A DNA stretch of 64,000 nucleotides from JAYPAN01 sp049597955. Lineage in GTDB: Bacteria; Pseudomonadota; Alphaproteobacteria; RS24. A model generated the notes under the pieces. It was not told where the DNA came from. It saw only the letters and a list, made by a program, of their open reading frames with translations, and searched no databases. The number at the start of each line of letters is the position of its first letter. Within the stretch, counting starts at the first letter, position 1. Made by a program: the position numbers and the translations under genes. Of the stretch, positions 38,756-48,874 are shown piece after piece. The stretch spans positions 248,001 to 312,000 of the forward strand of contig JBMYND010000001.1 in NCBI GenBank assembly GCA_049597955.1, in the 5' to 3' direction.

Positions 38756-40501
38756 CTAGCGCAATTCGACCTCAGGTTCCACGCCGATAACATCCAATCC
38801 ACAAGCCAAGACAATGGCTGTGGCGCGCAATAACCCCAATCGCGCCAATGTCTGTTCCGGCTTGTCTTCCTGAATAAAGCGCAATTCCGGGCGCTCTTTG
38901 CCGCTATTCCAAAGCGCATGAAACAGCGCCGCCAAATCTTGCAAATAAAACGCCACACGATGCGGCTCGCAAGATGCGGCTGCCGATGCCAGCATGCGCG
39001 GATAGGCCGCCAATTGACGCAGCAGATTCATTTCCGCGCTGTCTTGCAAATGGCTGAATGCGGCATTTGTCAGCGCCGTGTCGGTCAAATTATCGCCCGC
39101 AAAGCCAGCCTCTTGCGCATTGCGCAATACCGAACAAATGCGCGCATGGGCATATTGCACATAAAACACCGGATTATCGCGCGACTTTTCCTTGACCAGC
39201 GAGAAATCGAAATCCAGCGGCGCGTCATTTTTGCGGGTCAGCATGATAAAGCGCACCACATCCTTGCCGACTTCATCGACCACTTCGCGCAAAGTAATAA
39301 AGGAACCGGCGCGTTTGGACATTTTGACCGGTGCGCCATCGCGCATCAGCTTGACCAGATTGCAGGCGCGCACGTGCAAATCACCCTGCCCTTGCGTGAC
39401 CGCCGAAACGGCTGCCTGCATGCGCTTAATATAGCCAATATGGTCGGCTCCCCAGACATCAATCATGCGGGTAAAGCCGCGATCATATTTGTTTTTGTGA
39501 TAGGCAATATCGGGCGCAAAATATGTCCAACTGCCATCTGATTTTTTCAAAGCGCGGTCGCTGTCATCGCCAAATTGCGAGGCGCGAAACAAATCCTGCT
39601 CGCTGGCTTCCCAATCCGGCGGCGGCTGTTTGCCCTTGGGCGGCTCCAAAACGCCGCGATAAATCAAATCACGCGCGGCCAGTTCGCCAAAAACAGCCTC
39701 AACCGAGCCGTCATCATGTAAAGCCTGTTCAGAGACGAATACATCATGGCGCACCCCCAATGTCGCCAAATCATCGCGTATCATATCCATCATCATCGGC
39801 AGGGCGACCGCTTTGGCCGCAGCCAATTGTTCGGCTTCCGGCGCGTCCAACAAAGCCGCACCATGCGTCTGCGCCAATTGCTGCCCGACCGGCACCAGAT
39901 AATCGCCCGGATATAAGCCTTCCGGTATATCGCCTATCGCTTCACCCAAAGCCTCGCGCATCCGCAACAGCGCCGAGCGCGCCAGCACATCAACCTGTGC
40001 CCCGGCATCATTGATATAATATTCGCGCGTTACCGCATATCCGGCACGCTCCAATAACCGCGCCAGCGCATCGCCAAACACCGCACCGCGCGCATGGCCA
40101 ATATGCATCGGGCCGGTCGGATTGGCCGAAACATATTCAACATTGACCGACCCGCCCTGTGCCGCGCCGACGCCATAATCTGCGCCAGCCCGCAATATGG
40201 CCGGCACTAGACTTTGCCAGCTTGCCGGTTGCAACCGGATATTGATAAAGCCCGGCCCGGCAATATCGGCCTCGGCAACTTGCTGAAAATCCAGCAAGGC
40301 CGGGCATATTTTCTCGGCCAGCTCACGCGGCGTCACCCCCGCCGCTTTGGCCAGCACCATAGCGGCATTGGTCGCCATATCGCCATGCGACGGGTCACGC
40401 GGTGGCTCAACAATCACCCGCGCCATATCGGCCTCGGCCAGTTCCGGCATAGACTGCAACACCGCCTTGATGGCGTCTTCCATTTCGGCAAATAAATTCA
40501 T
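38756..40501 (-). CDS. argS: arginyl-tRNA synthetase
   Basis: Class I synthetase. 581 residues. HIGH motif PMHIGHARGAVFGDAL, KMSK-type loop VKMSKRAGSFITL, an N-terminal Arg-tRNA-binding domain and the C-terminal DALR anticodon-binding domain. Located 9 bp after dgt in the same direction. Confidence 0.97.
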   Translation of the reverse strand: MNLFAEMEDAIKAVLQSMPELAEADMARVIVEPPRDPSHGDMATNAAMVLAKAAGVTPRELAEKICPALLDFQQVAEADIAGPGFINIRLQPASWQSLVPAILRAGADYGVGAAQGGSVNVEYVSANPTGPMHIGHARGAVFGDALARLLERAGYAVTREYYINDAGAQVDVLARSALLRMREALGEAIGDIPEGLYPGDYLVPVGQQLAQTHGAALLDAPEAEQLAAAKAVALPMMMDMIRDDLATLGVRHDVFVSEQALHDDGSVEAVFGELAARDLIYRGVLEPPKGKQPPPDWEASEQDLFRASQFGDDSDRALKKSDGSWTYFAPDIAYHKNKYDRGFTRMIDVWGADHIGYIKRMQAAVSAVTQGQGDLHVRACNLVKLMRDGAPVKMSKRAGSFITLREVVDEVGKDVVRFIMLTRKNDAPLDFDFSLVKEKSRDNPVFYVQYAHARICSVLRNAQEAGFAGDNLTDTALTNAAFSHLQDSAEMNLLRQLAAYPRMLASAAASCEPHRVAFYLQDLAALFHALWNSGKERPELRFIQEDKPEQTLARLGLLRATAIVLACGLDVIGVEPEVELR

Positions 40502-40510
40502 CGCCCGCCT

Positions 40511-41701
40511 CTACACCAAACTGTCGGAAATGTCGAATAAGCGGCGGTGTTCTTCCATGGCAAAGCGGTCAGTCATACCGGCAATATAGTCGCAAATAAT
40601 CCGCGCGCGCATGGTTTTGTCGTCTATTTCAGCCTGTTTGCGCCAATCCTCGGCCAGCAGGTCAGGCTCGTTGAAATACAGTTCAAATAAATCGCGGATA
40701 ATCCGCCGAGCCTTGCTCATCTGGCCATTGACAATATGATGCCGATAGACTTGCTCATAAAGAAATGCCTTTAATTCCTTTAGCTTAGGCCACAAATCAT
40801 CAGAAAAAGCTGCAATCGGCATATTGGCGGCGCGAATATCATCAACATGGCTCGCGCCTATTGCCTCAATGCGTTTTGTTGTCTCTTCGGTCAAGTCGCG
40901 TATCATGATGGAAATCAATTCGCGCACCAATTCATGGCGCAGCAATTTCTTCGGCAAGTCGCCATGCTGTTGTTGCAAGGCATGAAGCACATGACCGGTC
41001 AGCGGCAGGCCATGTAAATCCTGCAAAGAAATAAGCCCGGCGCGCAAGCCATCATCAATATCATGATTATTATAGGCCACATCATCCGACAGCGCCGCCA
41101 CTTGCGCTTCCAACGAGGGATAGCTGTCGAGGCACAAATCTTGCGCTTGCGCGTGTTCCTGAATGGCAAAGGGCAAATCGGTCAGCTTGGTGTCGCCGGT
41201 CAGAAGCGGGCCATTATGCTTGACCAGCCCTTCCAGCGTTTCCCATGTCATATTCAACCCGTCAAACGGGATATAGCGTTTTTCCAATCGCGTCACGATA
41301 CGCAATGTCTGGGCATTATGGTCAAAACCGCCATAGGGGTGCATGGCGGCGTGCAGCGCATCCTCACCGGCATGGCCGAAAGCAGTATGGCCAAGGTCAT
41401 GCGCCAATGACAGGGTTTCGGTCAAATCTTCATCCAACCCCAACATGCGCGCCACTGAGCGGCCAATCTGCGCCACTTCCAGCGAATGGGTCAGCCTGGT
41501 GCGATAATAATCACCGACATGGGCAACAAAGACTTGCGTCTTGTGCTTCAGGCGGCGAAACGCACCGGCATGCAAAATCCGGTCGCGGTCGCGCTGAAAT
41601 GGTGTGCGGGTTTTGCTTTCCGGCTCATCATGCTGACGCCCCAGCGAGGCGGCCGGATGACAGGCAAAAGGCGCACGGGTCACATTTAACGGGTCAATCA
41701 T
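40511..41701 (-). CDS. dgt: dGTPase-like HD phosphohydrolase
   Basis: Removes triphosphate from dGTP or other dNTPs and so tunes nucleotide pools. 396 residues. HD-domain metal ligands are visible in HRDRILHAGAF..., RLTHSLEVAQIGR and LAHDLGHTAFGHAGE. Adjacent to argS downstream and to the GNAT gene upstream; dgt next to erpA/xthA is common in this class. Confidence 0.94.
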   Translation of the reverse strand: MIDPLNVTRAPFACHPAASLGRQHDEPESKTRTPFQRDRDRILHAGAFRRLKHKTQVFVAHVGDYYRTRLTHSLEVAQIGRSVARMLGLDEDLTETLSLAHDLGHTAFGHAGEDALHAAMHPYGGFDHNAQTLRIVTRLEKRYIPFDGLNMTWETLEGLVKHNGPLLTGDTKLTDLPFAIQEHAQAQDLCLDSYPSLEAQVAALSDDVAYNNHDIDDGLRAGLISLQDLHGLPLTGHVLHALQQQHGDLPKKLLRHELVRELISIMIRDLTEETTKRIEAIGASHVDDIRAANMPIAAFSDDLWPKLKELKAFLYEQVYRHHIVNGQMSKARRIIRDLFELYFNEPDLLAEDWRKQAEIDDKTMRARIICDYIAGMTDRFAMEEHRRLFDISDSLV

Positions 41702-41713
41702 CGCTCTTGTCTC

Positions 41714-42241
41714 TCAATGCGGGTCAAACGCATAGCGCAGCCGCACCATATCGCGGCACAGAATAGCATTTTCATAAATCGGTTCGGGATAATTGGCAAA
41801 GAAATCCGGCACAACAGACTCCATCCGAAAGCCAAGGCGCTGGTATAGCCGCAATTGCGCCAGGCTGGAATTGCCCGTGCCAATCATCAGCGCGCGCGCC
41901 CCGCCCGCTTGCGCCGCCTGCTTGGCGATATGCAGCATGGCCGAAGCAATGCCCCTGCCCTGATATTGTGTTGCCGTGGCGATATTCTTGACCTCCCAGA
42001 CATGCGCGCCTTCCGGCGCATGAGGCAGCAGCACCATCAGCCCATAGGGCGCATCCGCCGCGCCGCAAATATATACCTGCCCCTGCGCCAGATAGGCGGC
42101 CACGGCCCTTGCATTGGGGTCCGCCGCCCGCAACAATGCCTGCATGGGCGGCGTCACCGGCCCGTCATAAGCCGAAATATCAGATACAGAAATATCCGAT
42201 ATGGAAATATCAGGGGCAGAAATATCCGGCGGTGCATCCAT
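41714..42241 (-). CDS. GNAT family N-acetyltransferase with pentapeptide-repeat leader
   Basis: 175 residues. The acetyl-CoA motif YQGRGIASAMLHIA and the C-terminal LYQRLGFRMESVVPDFF mark the GNAT fold. Residues about 6-25 consist of DIS-x-x repeats in tandem, encoded by a perfectly spaced 15-bp repeat. The repeat lies right after the ATG, so a downstream start would drop it; none is obvious. Substrate unknown. Confidence 0.8.
   Translation of the reverse strand: MDAPPDISAPDISISDISVSDISAYDGPVTPPMQALLRAADPNARAVAAYLAQGQVYICGAADAPYGLMVLLPHAPEGAHVWEVKNIATATQYQGRGIASAMLHIAKQAAQAGGARALMIGTGNSSLAQLRLYQRLGFRMESVVPDFFANYPEPIYENAILCRDMVRLRYAFDPH
42174..42233 (-). repeat. 15-bp tandem repeat, four units, coding
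   Basis: GAAATAT recurs at 42174, 42189, 42204 and 42219, an exact 15-bp period. Each unit encodes Asp-Ile-Ser plus two variable residues in the GNAT gene. Confidence 0.75.
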
Positions 42242-42344
42242 GCGCCAAATTCAGCAGGTCACCCCATATTTTGCAAGTGTGTTGGGGGTAAGAGTAATCA
42301 ACTTATCCTTTTCTTCACTTTAGCTTTTCCCAATCCCCCGCCAG

Positions 42345-42357
42345 CAACCAATGGTTG
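42345..42357. promoter_or_regulatory. palindrome upstream of erpA
   Basis: CAACCA, one base, TGGTTG: six-base arms, perfect, 48 bp upstream of the erpA ATG in the 164-bp divergent region. It may be a regulator site for the iron-sulfur gene; no known operator is matched. Confidence 0.35.
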
Positions 42358-42405
42358 TAACCCCCGCCTCTTGAAACGCCGGGGAAACAGGCCTATCTTG
42401 CGATT

Positions 42406-42762
42406 ATGGGTGAGACATCACAAATTGCGGCGGATGGCCAATTTTCCATCACACCGGCGGCGGCGGCGCAAATTGCCCGCATCCTTGAAAATGAGGGTGG
42501 CGATGCAGCTTGCCTGCGCGTGGCGGTTCAGGGCGGCGGCTGCTCCGGCTTTTCCTATGTATTCACCATTGATGACAAACGCGGCGCAGATGACCATGCC
42601 TTTTCCCGCGGCGGCGTGACTGTGCTGGTCGATGATATGTCGCTGGCCTATATGACCGGCGCGGAGATTGACTGGGTGGATGACATGATTGGCGCCGCAT
42701 TCCAAATCAAAAACCCCAATGCCACAGCCGCTTGTGGCTGCGGCACATCTTTTGATATTTGA
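42406..42762 (+). CDS. erpA: iron-sulfur cluster insertion protein, ErpA/IscA type
   Basis: 118 residues, A-type carrier that delivers Fe-S clusters. Three ligand cysteines: Cys46 in QGGGCSGFSY, and Cys110 and Cys112 in CGCGTSF. It starts divergently from the GNAT/dgt set and is followed directly by xthA. Likely clients in this window include dihydroxy-acid dehydratase. Confidence 0.93.
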   Translation: MGETSQIAADGQFSITPAAAAQIARILENEGGDAACLRVAVQGGGCSGFSYVFTIDDKRGADDHAFSRGGVTVLVDDMSLAYMTGAEIDWVDDMIGAAFQIKNPNATAACGCGTSFDI

Positions 42763-43545
42763 ATGAAAATCGCCTGCTGGAATGTTAATTCGGTAAAGGC
42801 GCGCCTGCCTTTGGTGTTGCGCTGGTTGGAAGAAGCCCAGCCCGATATTGCCTGCCTGCAAGAATTAAAATGCGTTGATGAAGCCTTTCCGCGCGCCGAG
42901 ATTGAGGCGCTTGGCTATCATGTCGAAACGCATGGCCAGAAAACCTATAATGGCGTGGCGCTGCTTTCCAAACGGCCTTTGGAAGATGTGACGCGCGGCC
43001 TGCCCGGCTTTGAAGATGAACAAGCCCGTTATATTGAGGCAGTGGTCAGCACGGATGATGCCGCCCTGCGCGTCGCTTCGCTGTATCTGCCCAATGGCAA
43101 TCCGGTGGACAGTCCGAAATACCCCTATAAGCTGGACTGGATGGCGGCGCTTGAGGCGCGGGTGAAGGCGCTGTTGCCATTGGAAGAAGCCTTTGTGCTG
43201 GCCGGGGATTATAATGTCATCCCGCAACCGCAAGATTGCTATGACGCCAAAGCTTGGGAAGATGATGCGCTGTTCCGGCCGGAAACGCGCGCCGCCTTTC
43301 GCCGCCTGCTCAATCTTGGCCTGACCGAGGCGGTCGCCATGCGCGCGGTCACCGGAGATGACACTTACACATTTTGGGATTATCAAGGCGGTGCTTGGCC
43401 GAAGAATAAAGGTATTCGCATTGACCATCATTTGCTCAGCCCGCGTGCCGCCGATGCGCTTACCGATTTTGGCATAGACAGCCATACGCGCGACTGGCCA
43501 AAGCCGTCCGACCATGTGCCGGTCTGGATTGATTTGCAAATCTGA
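42763..43545 (+). CDS. xthA: exodeoxyribonuclease III
   Basis: 260 residues. AP endonuclease / 3'-exonuclease of base excision repair. Family motifs: ACWNVNSVKARLP at the N-terminus, CLQELKC (catalytic Glu), LAGDYNVIPQ (Asp and Asn) and the terminal PSDHVPVWI (His). Its ATG touches the erpA stop (TGAATG), giving translational coupling. Confidence 0.95.
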   Translation: MKIACWNVNSVKARLPLVLRWLEEAQPDIACLQELKCVDEAFPRAEIEALGYHVETHGQKTYNGVALLSKRPLEDVTRGLPGFEDEQARYIEAVVSTDDAALRVASLYLPNGNPVDSPKYPYKLDWMAALEARVKALLPLEEAFVLAGDYNVIPQPQDCYDAKAWEDDALFRPETRAAFRRLLNLGLTEAVAMRAVTGDDTYTFWDYQGGAWPKNKGIRIDHHLLSPRAADALTDFGIDSHTRDWPKPSDHVPVWIDLQI

Positions 43546-43684
43546 CCGGCTGGCTTGTGCTGTTTCAATTGCACTTGAAGGCAATAAATTAAATCATTGA
43601 ATATATTGCAAAATAACATGGATGACATGCATCCGATTCCGCCCCATCATGGCTTTGTGGACATCAGAATAAGGATGAAATGCC

Positions 43685-44266
43685 ATGAAGCATTTTTCAG
43701 AATCTTCCAAATGCGGGAGGCTTGTCTGCCTCTCTTTATTGGGTGTGATATTGAGTGGCGGTGCGGCGTTGGCACAATCGCCCTATCCGCAAAACAACCC
43801 AATCTATGCCGGGCTGGCGCTGTCGCACATGGAGAGCGAAAGCGACAAGCCGGTTAAGCGCGATATGGATGCGGATGGCTATGAGCTGACCCTTGGCTAT
43901 CGCATCACGCCCAATCTTTCGGGCGAGCTGCAATGGGCCGATTTGCAATATGACGGTTTTACCGCTGCTGGTGGCGTGACCGTGTATGGCACGGATACGC
44001 AGCTCGTGAAAGTGAGCGCGCTTTATTATCCTGATGCGGTGCATGTGCGGCCCTTTGGGCGTGTCGGCTATGTTAGCGAAGACACAGACACAATTGTCAG
44101 CAGGCCAGAGAATAAAGCGGCGGCATTTGGCGAAAGCGACGGGTTTTTTGTCGGGCTGGGCATTGATATACCGGTTGTGCCGCGCGCCTATTTCCGCGCC
44201 GAATATCAGGTCTTTGACGATAATTCAGGCACTGGTTTCGGGCTGGGTGCGGTGTTTCATTTTTAG
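43685..44266 (+). CDS. outer-membrane beta-barrel protein
   Basis: 193 residues. Signal peptide with cleavage after GGAALA-QS (about residue 31). The rest alternates hydrophobic and polar residues in about eight strands (YAGLALSHM, YELTLGYRI, LSGELQWADL, VRPFGRVGYV, GFFVGLGIDI, AYFRAEYQVF) and ends in a terminal Phe (GLGAVFHF), the BAM-recognition residue. An OmpA-like or OprF-like small barrel is the best description. 139 bp after xthA with its own leader, so probably its own promoter. Confidence 0.85.
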   Translation: MKHFSESSKCGRLVCLSLLGVILSGGAALAQSPYPQNNPIYAGLALSHMESESDKPVKRDMDADGYELTLGYRITPNLSGELQWADLQYDGFTAAGGVTVYGTDTQLVKVSALYYPDAVHVRPFGRVGYVSEDTDTIVSRPENKAAAFGESDGFFVGLGIDIPVVPRAYFRAEYQVFDDNSGTGFGLGAVFHF

Positions 44267-44309
44267 GCAAGCCGCATGAAGCGGCGCTGCCGATAAAACT
44301 CAATTACCG

Positions 44310-46028
44310 CTAAACATCAGCATATTGGCGTTTTTCCAGCGCGCCACCCGGATGGGTCACCGCACCCTTGCGCGCCGAGCCAACCGTCTGCGCATATTTC
44401 CACAGCGTGCCGGAGGTGAAATCGGTTTCGCGCGCTTGCCATTTATTCCGCCTTTCGGCCAAAACCGCTTCGTCAACCAGCAGGTCAATCGTGCCGGCCT
44501 CGGCATCAATACGGATATTGTCGCCATCTTCAATCAGCGCAATCGGCCCGCCCTCGGCTGCTTCCGGCCCGACATGGCCAATGCAGAAACCGCGCGTCGC
44601 GCCCGAAAAGCGGCCATCGGTAATCAGCGCAACCTTGTCGCCCATACCCTGCCCGTAAATGGCCGAAGTGGTGGACAGCATTTCGCGCATGCCCGGCCCG
44701 CCTTTCGGCCCTTCATAGCGGATGACAATCACATCACCGGCCTGATAATCGCCCTTTTCAACGGCGGCGAATGCGTCTTCCTCGCAGTCAAAGCAGCGTG
44801 CCGTGCCGTCAAATTGCAACACTTCCATGCCGGCAACTTTCACAATCGCGCCATCGGGGGCCAGCGAGCCTTGCAGGCCGACCACACCGCCGGTTGGTGT
44901 GATTGGGGCGCTGACCGGATAAATCACTTTTTGGTCAGGGTTAAAGGTAATTTCTTCCAAATTTTCAGCCAATGTCTTGCCGGTGACTGTCAGGCAATCA
45001 CCATGCAAAAAGCCGCCCTCAAGCAGGGTTTTCAGCAGCATTGGCACACCGCCCGCTTCATACATATCTTTGGCGACATATTGCCCGCCCGGTTTCAAAT
45101 CAGCGATATAGGGGGTTTTTTTGAAAATCTCGGCCACTTCCATCAAATCGAAATCAATGCCCGCCTCATGCGCCATGGCCGGCAAATGCAAGCCGCCATT
45201 AGTGCTGCCGCCGGTTGCGGCCACAACAGTCGCGGCATTTTCCAGCGCTTTGCGGGTCACAATATCGCGCGGGCGGATATTATTGGCAATCAGCTCCATC
45301 ACCGCCTTGCCTGATGCCTCGGCATAAGCATCGCGGCTTTCATAAGGTGCAGGCGCACCGGCGGAATTGGGCAAGGCCAAGCCTATCGCTTCCGACACAC
45401 AAGCCATTGTATTGGCGGTGAACTGACCGCCACACGCGCCGGCACTCGGACAAGCGACACATTCGAGCGCGTGCAATTCATCATCCGGCATATTGCCCGC
45501 CGCGTGTTGGCCAACCGCCTCAAACACATCCAGCACAGTCACATCCTTGCCTTTGAACTCGCCCGGCATGATTGACCCGCCATACATGAACACGCTCGGC
45601 ACATTCAACCGCAACATGGCCATCATCAGACCCGGCAAAGACTTGTCACAACCGGCCAGCCCAATCATGGCGTCATAGCAATGGCCGCGCATGGTCAGCT
45701 CAACACTGTCAGCAATCACTTCGCGGGAGACCAGCGAAGATTTCATGCCCTCATGGCCCATGGCAATGCCATCGGTCACGGTAATGGTGCAAAATTCGCG
45801 CGGCGTGCCGTCACCCGCCAAGACACCGCTTTTGGCCGCTTGCGCCTGACGCATCAGCGCAATATTGCACGGCGCTGCCTCATTCCAGCAAGACACCACG
45901 CCGACAAAAGGCTTGGCGATATCTTCTTCGGTCAGCCCCATGGCGTAATAATAGGAACGGTGCGGCGCGCGCTCCGGCCCGACTGAGACATGGCGACTTG
46001 GCAGTTTCGATTTGTCAAAGCGAGACAT
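44310..46028 (-). CDS. ilvD: dihydroxy-acid dehydratase
   Basis: Third step of valine, isoleucine and leucine synthesis. 572 residues. Candidate Fe-S ligands Cys54 (AAPCN), Cys127 (GCDKSLPG) and Cys199 (SAGACGGQFTANTM) match the spacing of family members with a three-Cys cluster. ALITDGRFSGATRGFCIGH is the C-terminal signature. Placed between the barrel protein and valS; both IlvD and ValS concern valine, which may be coincidence. Confidence 0.96.
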   Translation of the reverse strand: MSRFDKSKLPSRHVSVGPERAPHRSYYYAMGLTEEDIAKPFVGVVSCWNEAAPCNIALMRQAQAAKSGVLAGDGTPREFCTITVTDGIAMGHEGMKSSLVSREVIADSVELTMRGHCYDAMIGLAGCDKSLPGLMMAMLRLNVPSVFMYGGSIMPGEFKGKDVTVLDVFEAVGQHAAGNMPDDELHALECVACPSAGACGGQFTANTMACVSEAIGLALPNSAGAPAPYESRDAYAEASGKAVMELIANNIRPRDIVTRKALENAATVVAATGGSTNGGLHLPAMAHEAGIDFDLMEVAEIFKKTPYIADLKPGGQYVAKDMYEAGGVPMLLKTLLEGGFLHGDCLTVTGKTLAENLEEITFNPDQKVIYPVSAPITPTGGVVGLQGSLAPDGAIVKVAGMEVLQFDGTARCFDCEEDAFAAVEKGDYQAGDVIVIRYEGPKGGPGMREMLSTTSAIYGQGMGDKVALITDGRFSGATRGFCIGHVGPEAAEGGPIALIEDGDNIRIDAEAGTIDLLVDEAVLAERRNKWQARETDFTSGTLWKYAQTVGSARKGAVTHPGGALEKRQYADV

Positions 46029-46085
46029 AGGACTCTCCCGTAAAATTCAGAAATTGATGTAGCAAGAAACCGGCGGTCAAGCGAC

Positions 46086-48797
46086 CTAAATCTGCGCCAG
46101 CCGCGCCAAGGCTTGCGCCAGTTTCTTCTGTTTGGCTTCTTCCTCGGCCAGTCGGGCGCGATTTTCTTCAATCACCTCGGCAGGCGCTTTGGCCAGAAAA
46201 CCTTCATTGGACAGCTTGCCGGAGATTTTGCGGATTTCGCCCTCCTGTTTGGCGATTTCTTTTTCCAGCCGCGCTTTTTCCGCCGCAATATCAATGACCC
46301 CGGCCAATGGCAAAGCCAGTGTCGCCTCACCAACCACGATTTGCACCGCGTCGGCTGGCGGCGCATCGTCATGTGTTATGCTTGAAAGCCGTGCCAGACG
46401 CGTGAGCAGCGCGGCATTGCGCGCCATTTGCGCTGTGCCGTCATCATCAGCCCCGACCACGATTAATGGCACTTCGGCACCGGCCGGCACGTTCATTTCC
46501 GCCCGAACGGAGCGAATTTCAGAAATCATCTCAATCAGCCGGTTGATTTCCGTATCCGCCGCCGGGTCAATCAGGCCGCTATCCAAATCCGGCCAAACAT
46601 CAAGCATCAGCCAGTCTCGCCCATGCCCGGTTTTTTGCCATAATTCTTCCGTCACAAAAGGCATGAATGGGTGAAGAATATGCAGCGCATGGTTGAGCGC
46701 CCATTGCGTTGCCGCCTGCACTTCGGCGCGCGCTTCGGCGTCCTCGCCCTGCAAAACCGGCTTGGCCAGTTCCAGATACCAATCACAAAAACTGTTCCAA
46801 ATAAATTGATAGGCGGCATTGGCCGCGTCATTAAAACGATAGGCTTCAAGCGCCTGCGTCACAGCCTGTTGGGCGCGCACGGCTTCACCGGCCACCCATT
46901 TGGTCAGTGGCAGGCTGGCCTGTTCCGGTGCGAAATCCCCGGCGCTGAAACAGCCATTCATGTCGCAAAACCGCGCCGCATTCCAAAGCTTGGTGCCGAA
47001 ATTGCGATAGCCTTCAACGCGGCTTTCCGACAATTTAATATCGCGCCCCATCGCCGCCATGGCCGACAGGGTAAAGCGCAACGCATCTGCCCCATAGCGG
47101 TCAATCAAATCCAGCGGGTCAATCACATTGCCTTTGGATTTCGACATTTTGGCGCCTTTTTCATCGCGCACCAGCGCATGAATATAGACTGTGTGAAATG
47201 GCACATCATCCATGAAATGCAGGCCGCTCATCATCATCCGCGCGACCCAGAAGAAAATAATGTCAAAGCCGGTAACCAGCACATCGGTTTTATAATGCCG
47301 TGCCAATGTATCGGTTGTTTCCGGCCAGCCAAGCGTCGAAAACGGCCAAAGCGCGGAGGAAAACCAAGTGTCGAGCACATCCTCATCGCGGTGTATTTCG
47401 GTTGGCGCGCCATAATGGGCATTGGCCTTGGCCTGCGCTTGCGTTTCATCCAGAGCGACAAAAATTTCACCATCCGGCCCATACCAAGCGGGGATGCGAT
47501 GCCCCCACCAGAGCTGGCGCGAAATACACCAGGGCTGGATGTTTTCCATCCAGTCAAAATAGGTCTTTTCCCAATTTTGCGGCACGAATTTGGTGCGCCC
47601 GTCGCGCACAGCAGCAATGGCCGGTTTGGCCAGCGTGGCCGCGTCAACATACCATTGGTCGGTCAGCCAAGGCTCAATGATTTGGCCGGAGCGGTCACCA
47701 AATGGCACCATATGGGTATTGTCTTCAATCTCGGCCACCAGCCCAAGCGCATCAAGCTCTTGCACCACACGCTTGCGCGCGTCCATCCTGTCCATGCCCT
47801 GCCAGCTTTCGCGGCCAATCATGTCGTCAAAAGCCGGGTCGGATAAATCAATGCAGCCATGCATGTCCATCATATTTATCGCCGGCAAATCATTGCGACG
47901 CCCGACTTCGAAATCATTGAAATCATGCGCCGGTGTTATTTTAACCGCACCGGAGCCTTGTTCCGGGTCGGCATATTCATCGGCCACAATCGGGATTTTG
48001 CGCCCGACCAAAGGCAGTACCACCATTTTGCCAATCAAGGCTTGATAGCGCGGGTCGTCGGGATGCACGGCAATGCCGGTATCACCGAGCATGGTTTCCG
48101 GCCTTGTGGTGGCAACGGTAATATGCCCGCTGCCATCTTCCAGCTTATAATTGAAATGCCATAAATGGCTGTTCACTTCGCGTTGCTCGACTTCCAAATC
48201 GGAAATCGCCGTCAGCAGACCGGGATCCCAATTGACCAGTCTTTTATCTTTGTAAATCAGCCCCTGCTCATAAAGCGTGACAAACACTTTCAACACTGCC
48301 GCCGACAGCCCGTCATCCATTGTAAAGCGTTCGCGGCTCCAATCGCAGGAAGCGCCCAATCGGCGCAATTGCGTGGTAATGGTTGAACCGCTTTCAGCCT
48401 TCCATTGCCAGACCCGCTCAAGAAATGCCTCACGCCCCATATCGCGCCGTGTCATATTGCCGGCTTCGGCCAATTGGCGCTCAACCACCATTTGCGTTGC
48501 AATACCTGCATGGTCAGTGCCGGGTTGCCACAGCACATCGCGGCCACGCATCCGCTCAAAGCGGCATAAAATATCCTGCAATGTATTGTTCAGCGCATGC
48601 CCCATATGCAGACTGCCGGTCACATTGGGCGGCGGAATAACAATTGTATAAGGCTCGGCCTCCGGCACCCGCCCGGCCGCAAAACAGCCCTCAGATTCCC
48701 ATGACTGATACAGCGCAGCCTCAATGGCAGACGGCTCATAAGTCTTGTTGAGCGCGGTTTCGGCTTTGGTATTATCGGTCTCGGACATGAGAGTCAT
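46086..48797 (-). CDS. valS: valyl-tRNA synthetase
   Basis: Class I synthetase. 903 residues. HIGH motif NVTGSLHMGHALNN, KMSKS motif AKMSKSKGNVID, the CP1 editing domain (ETMLGDTGIAVHP) and a C-terminal coiled coil (about the last 65 residues) that clamps the tRNA. ATGs at 48797 and 48788 are both possible starts. popZ lies 77 bp upstream on the same strand. Confidence 0.97.
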   Translation of the reverse strand: MTLMSETDNTKAETALNKTYEPSAIEAALYQSWESEGCFAAGRVPEAEPYTIVIPPPNVTGSLHMGHALNNTLQDILCRFERMRGRDVLWQPGTDHAGIATQMVVERQLAEAGNMTRRDMGREAFLERVWQWKAESGSTITTQLRRLGASCDWSRERFTMDDGLSAAVLKVFVTLYEQGLIYKDKRLVNWDPGLLTAISDLEVEQREVNSHLWHFNYKLEDGSGHITVATTRPETMLGDTGIAVHPDDPRYQALIGKMVVLPLVGRKIPIVADEYADPEQGSGAVKITPAHDFNDFEVGRRNDLPAINMMDMHGCIDLSDPAFDDMIGRESWQGMDRMDARKRVVQELDALGLVAEIEDNTHMVPFGDRSGQIIEPWLTDQWYVDAATLAKPAIAAVRDGRTKFVPQNWEKTYFDWMENIQPWCISRQLWWGHRIPAWYGPDGEIFVALDETQAQAKANAHYGAPTEIHRDEDVLDTWFSSALWPFSTLGWPETTDTLARHYKTDVLVTGFDIIFFWVARMMMSGLHFMDDVPFHTVYIHALVRDEKGAKMSKSKGNVIDPLDLIDRYGADALRFTLSAMAAMGRDIKLSESRVEGYRNFGTKLWNAARFCDMNGCFSAGDFAPEQASLPLTKWVAGEAVRAQQAVTQALEAYRFNDAANAAYQFIWNSFCDWYLELAKPVLQGEDAEARAEVQAATQWALNHALHILHPFMPFVTEELWQKTGHGRDWLMLDVWPDLDSGLIDPAADTEINRLIEMISEIRSVRAEMNVPAGAEVPLIVVGADDDGTAQMARNAALLTRLARLSSITHDDAPPADAVQIVVGEATLALPLAGVIDIAAEKARLEKEIAKQEGEIRKISGKLSNEGFLAKAPAEVIEENRARLAEEEAKQKKLAQALARLAQI

Positions 48798-48874
48798 TTT
48801 CCGGCAATTGGCGTGTCACTATCGATTGTGAGTGGTTACACCAAGGCCAAAGGCGCTTCAAGCCCGAAACGCGC

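Noticed and set aside
44271..44290. GCCGC / GCGGC hairpin after the barrel gene
   Set aside because: The stem has only five pairs and no T-run, so I do not call a terminator.
44325..45314. 329-codon open frame on the plus strand antisense to ilvD
   Set aside because: Its translation is rich in His, Arg and Gln without any family motif, and the opposite frame encodes a complete dihydroxy-acid dehydratase.
46671..47846. 391-codon open frame antisense to valS
   Set aside because: No recognisable domain; the complementary frame is the conserved synthetase core.
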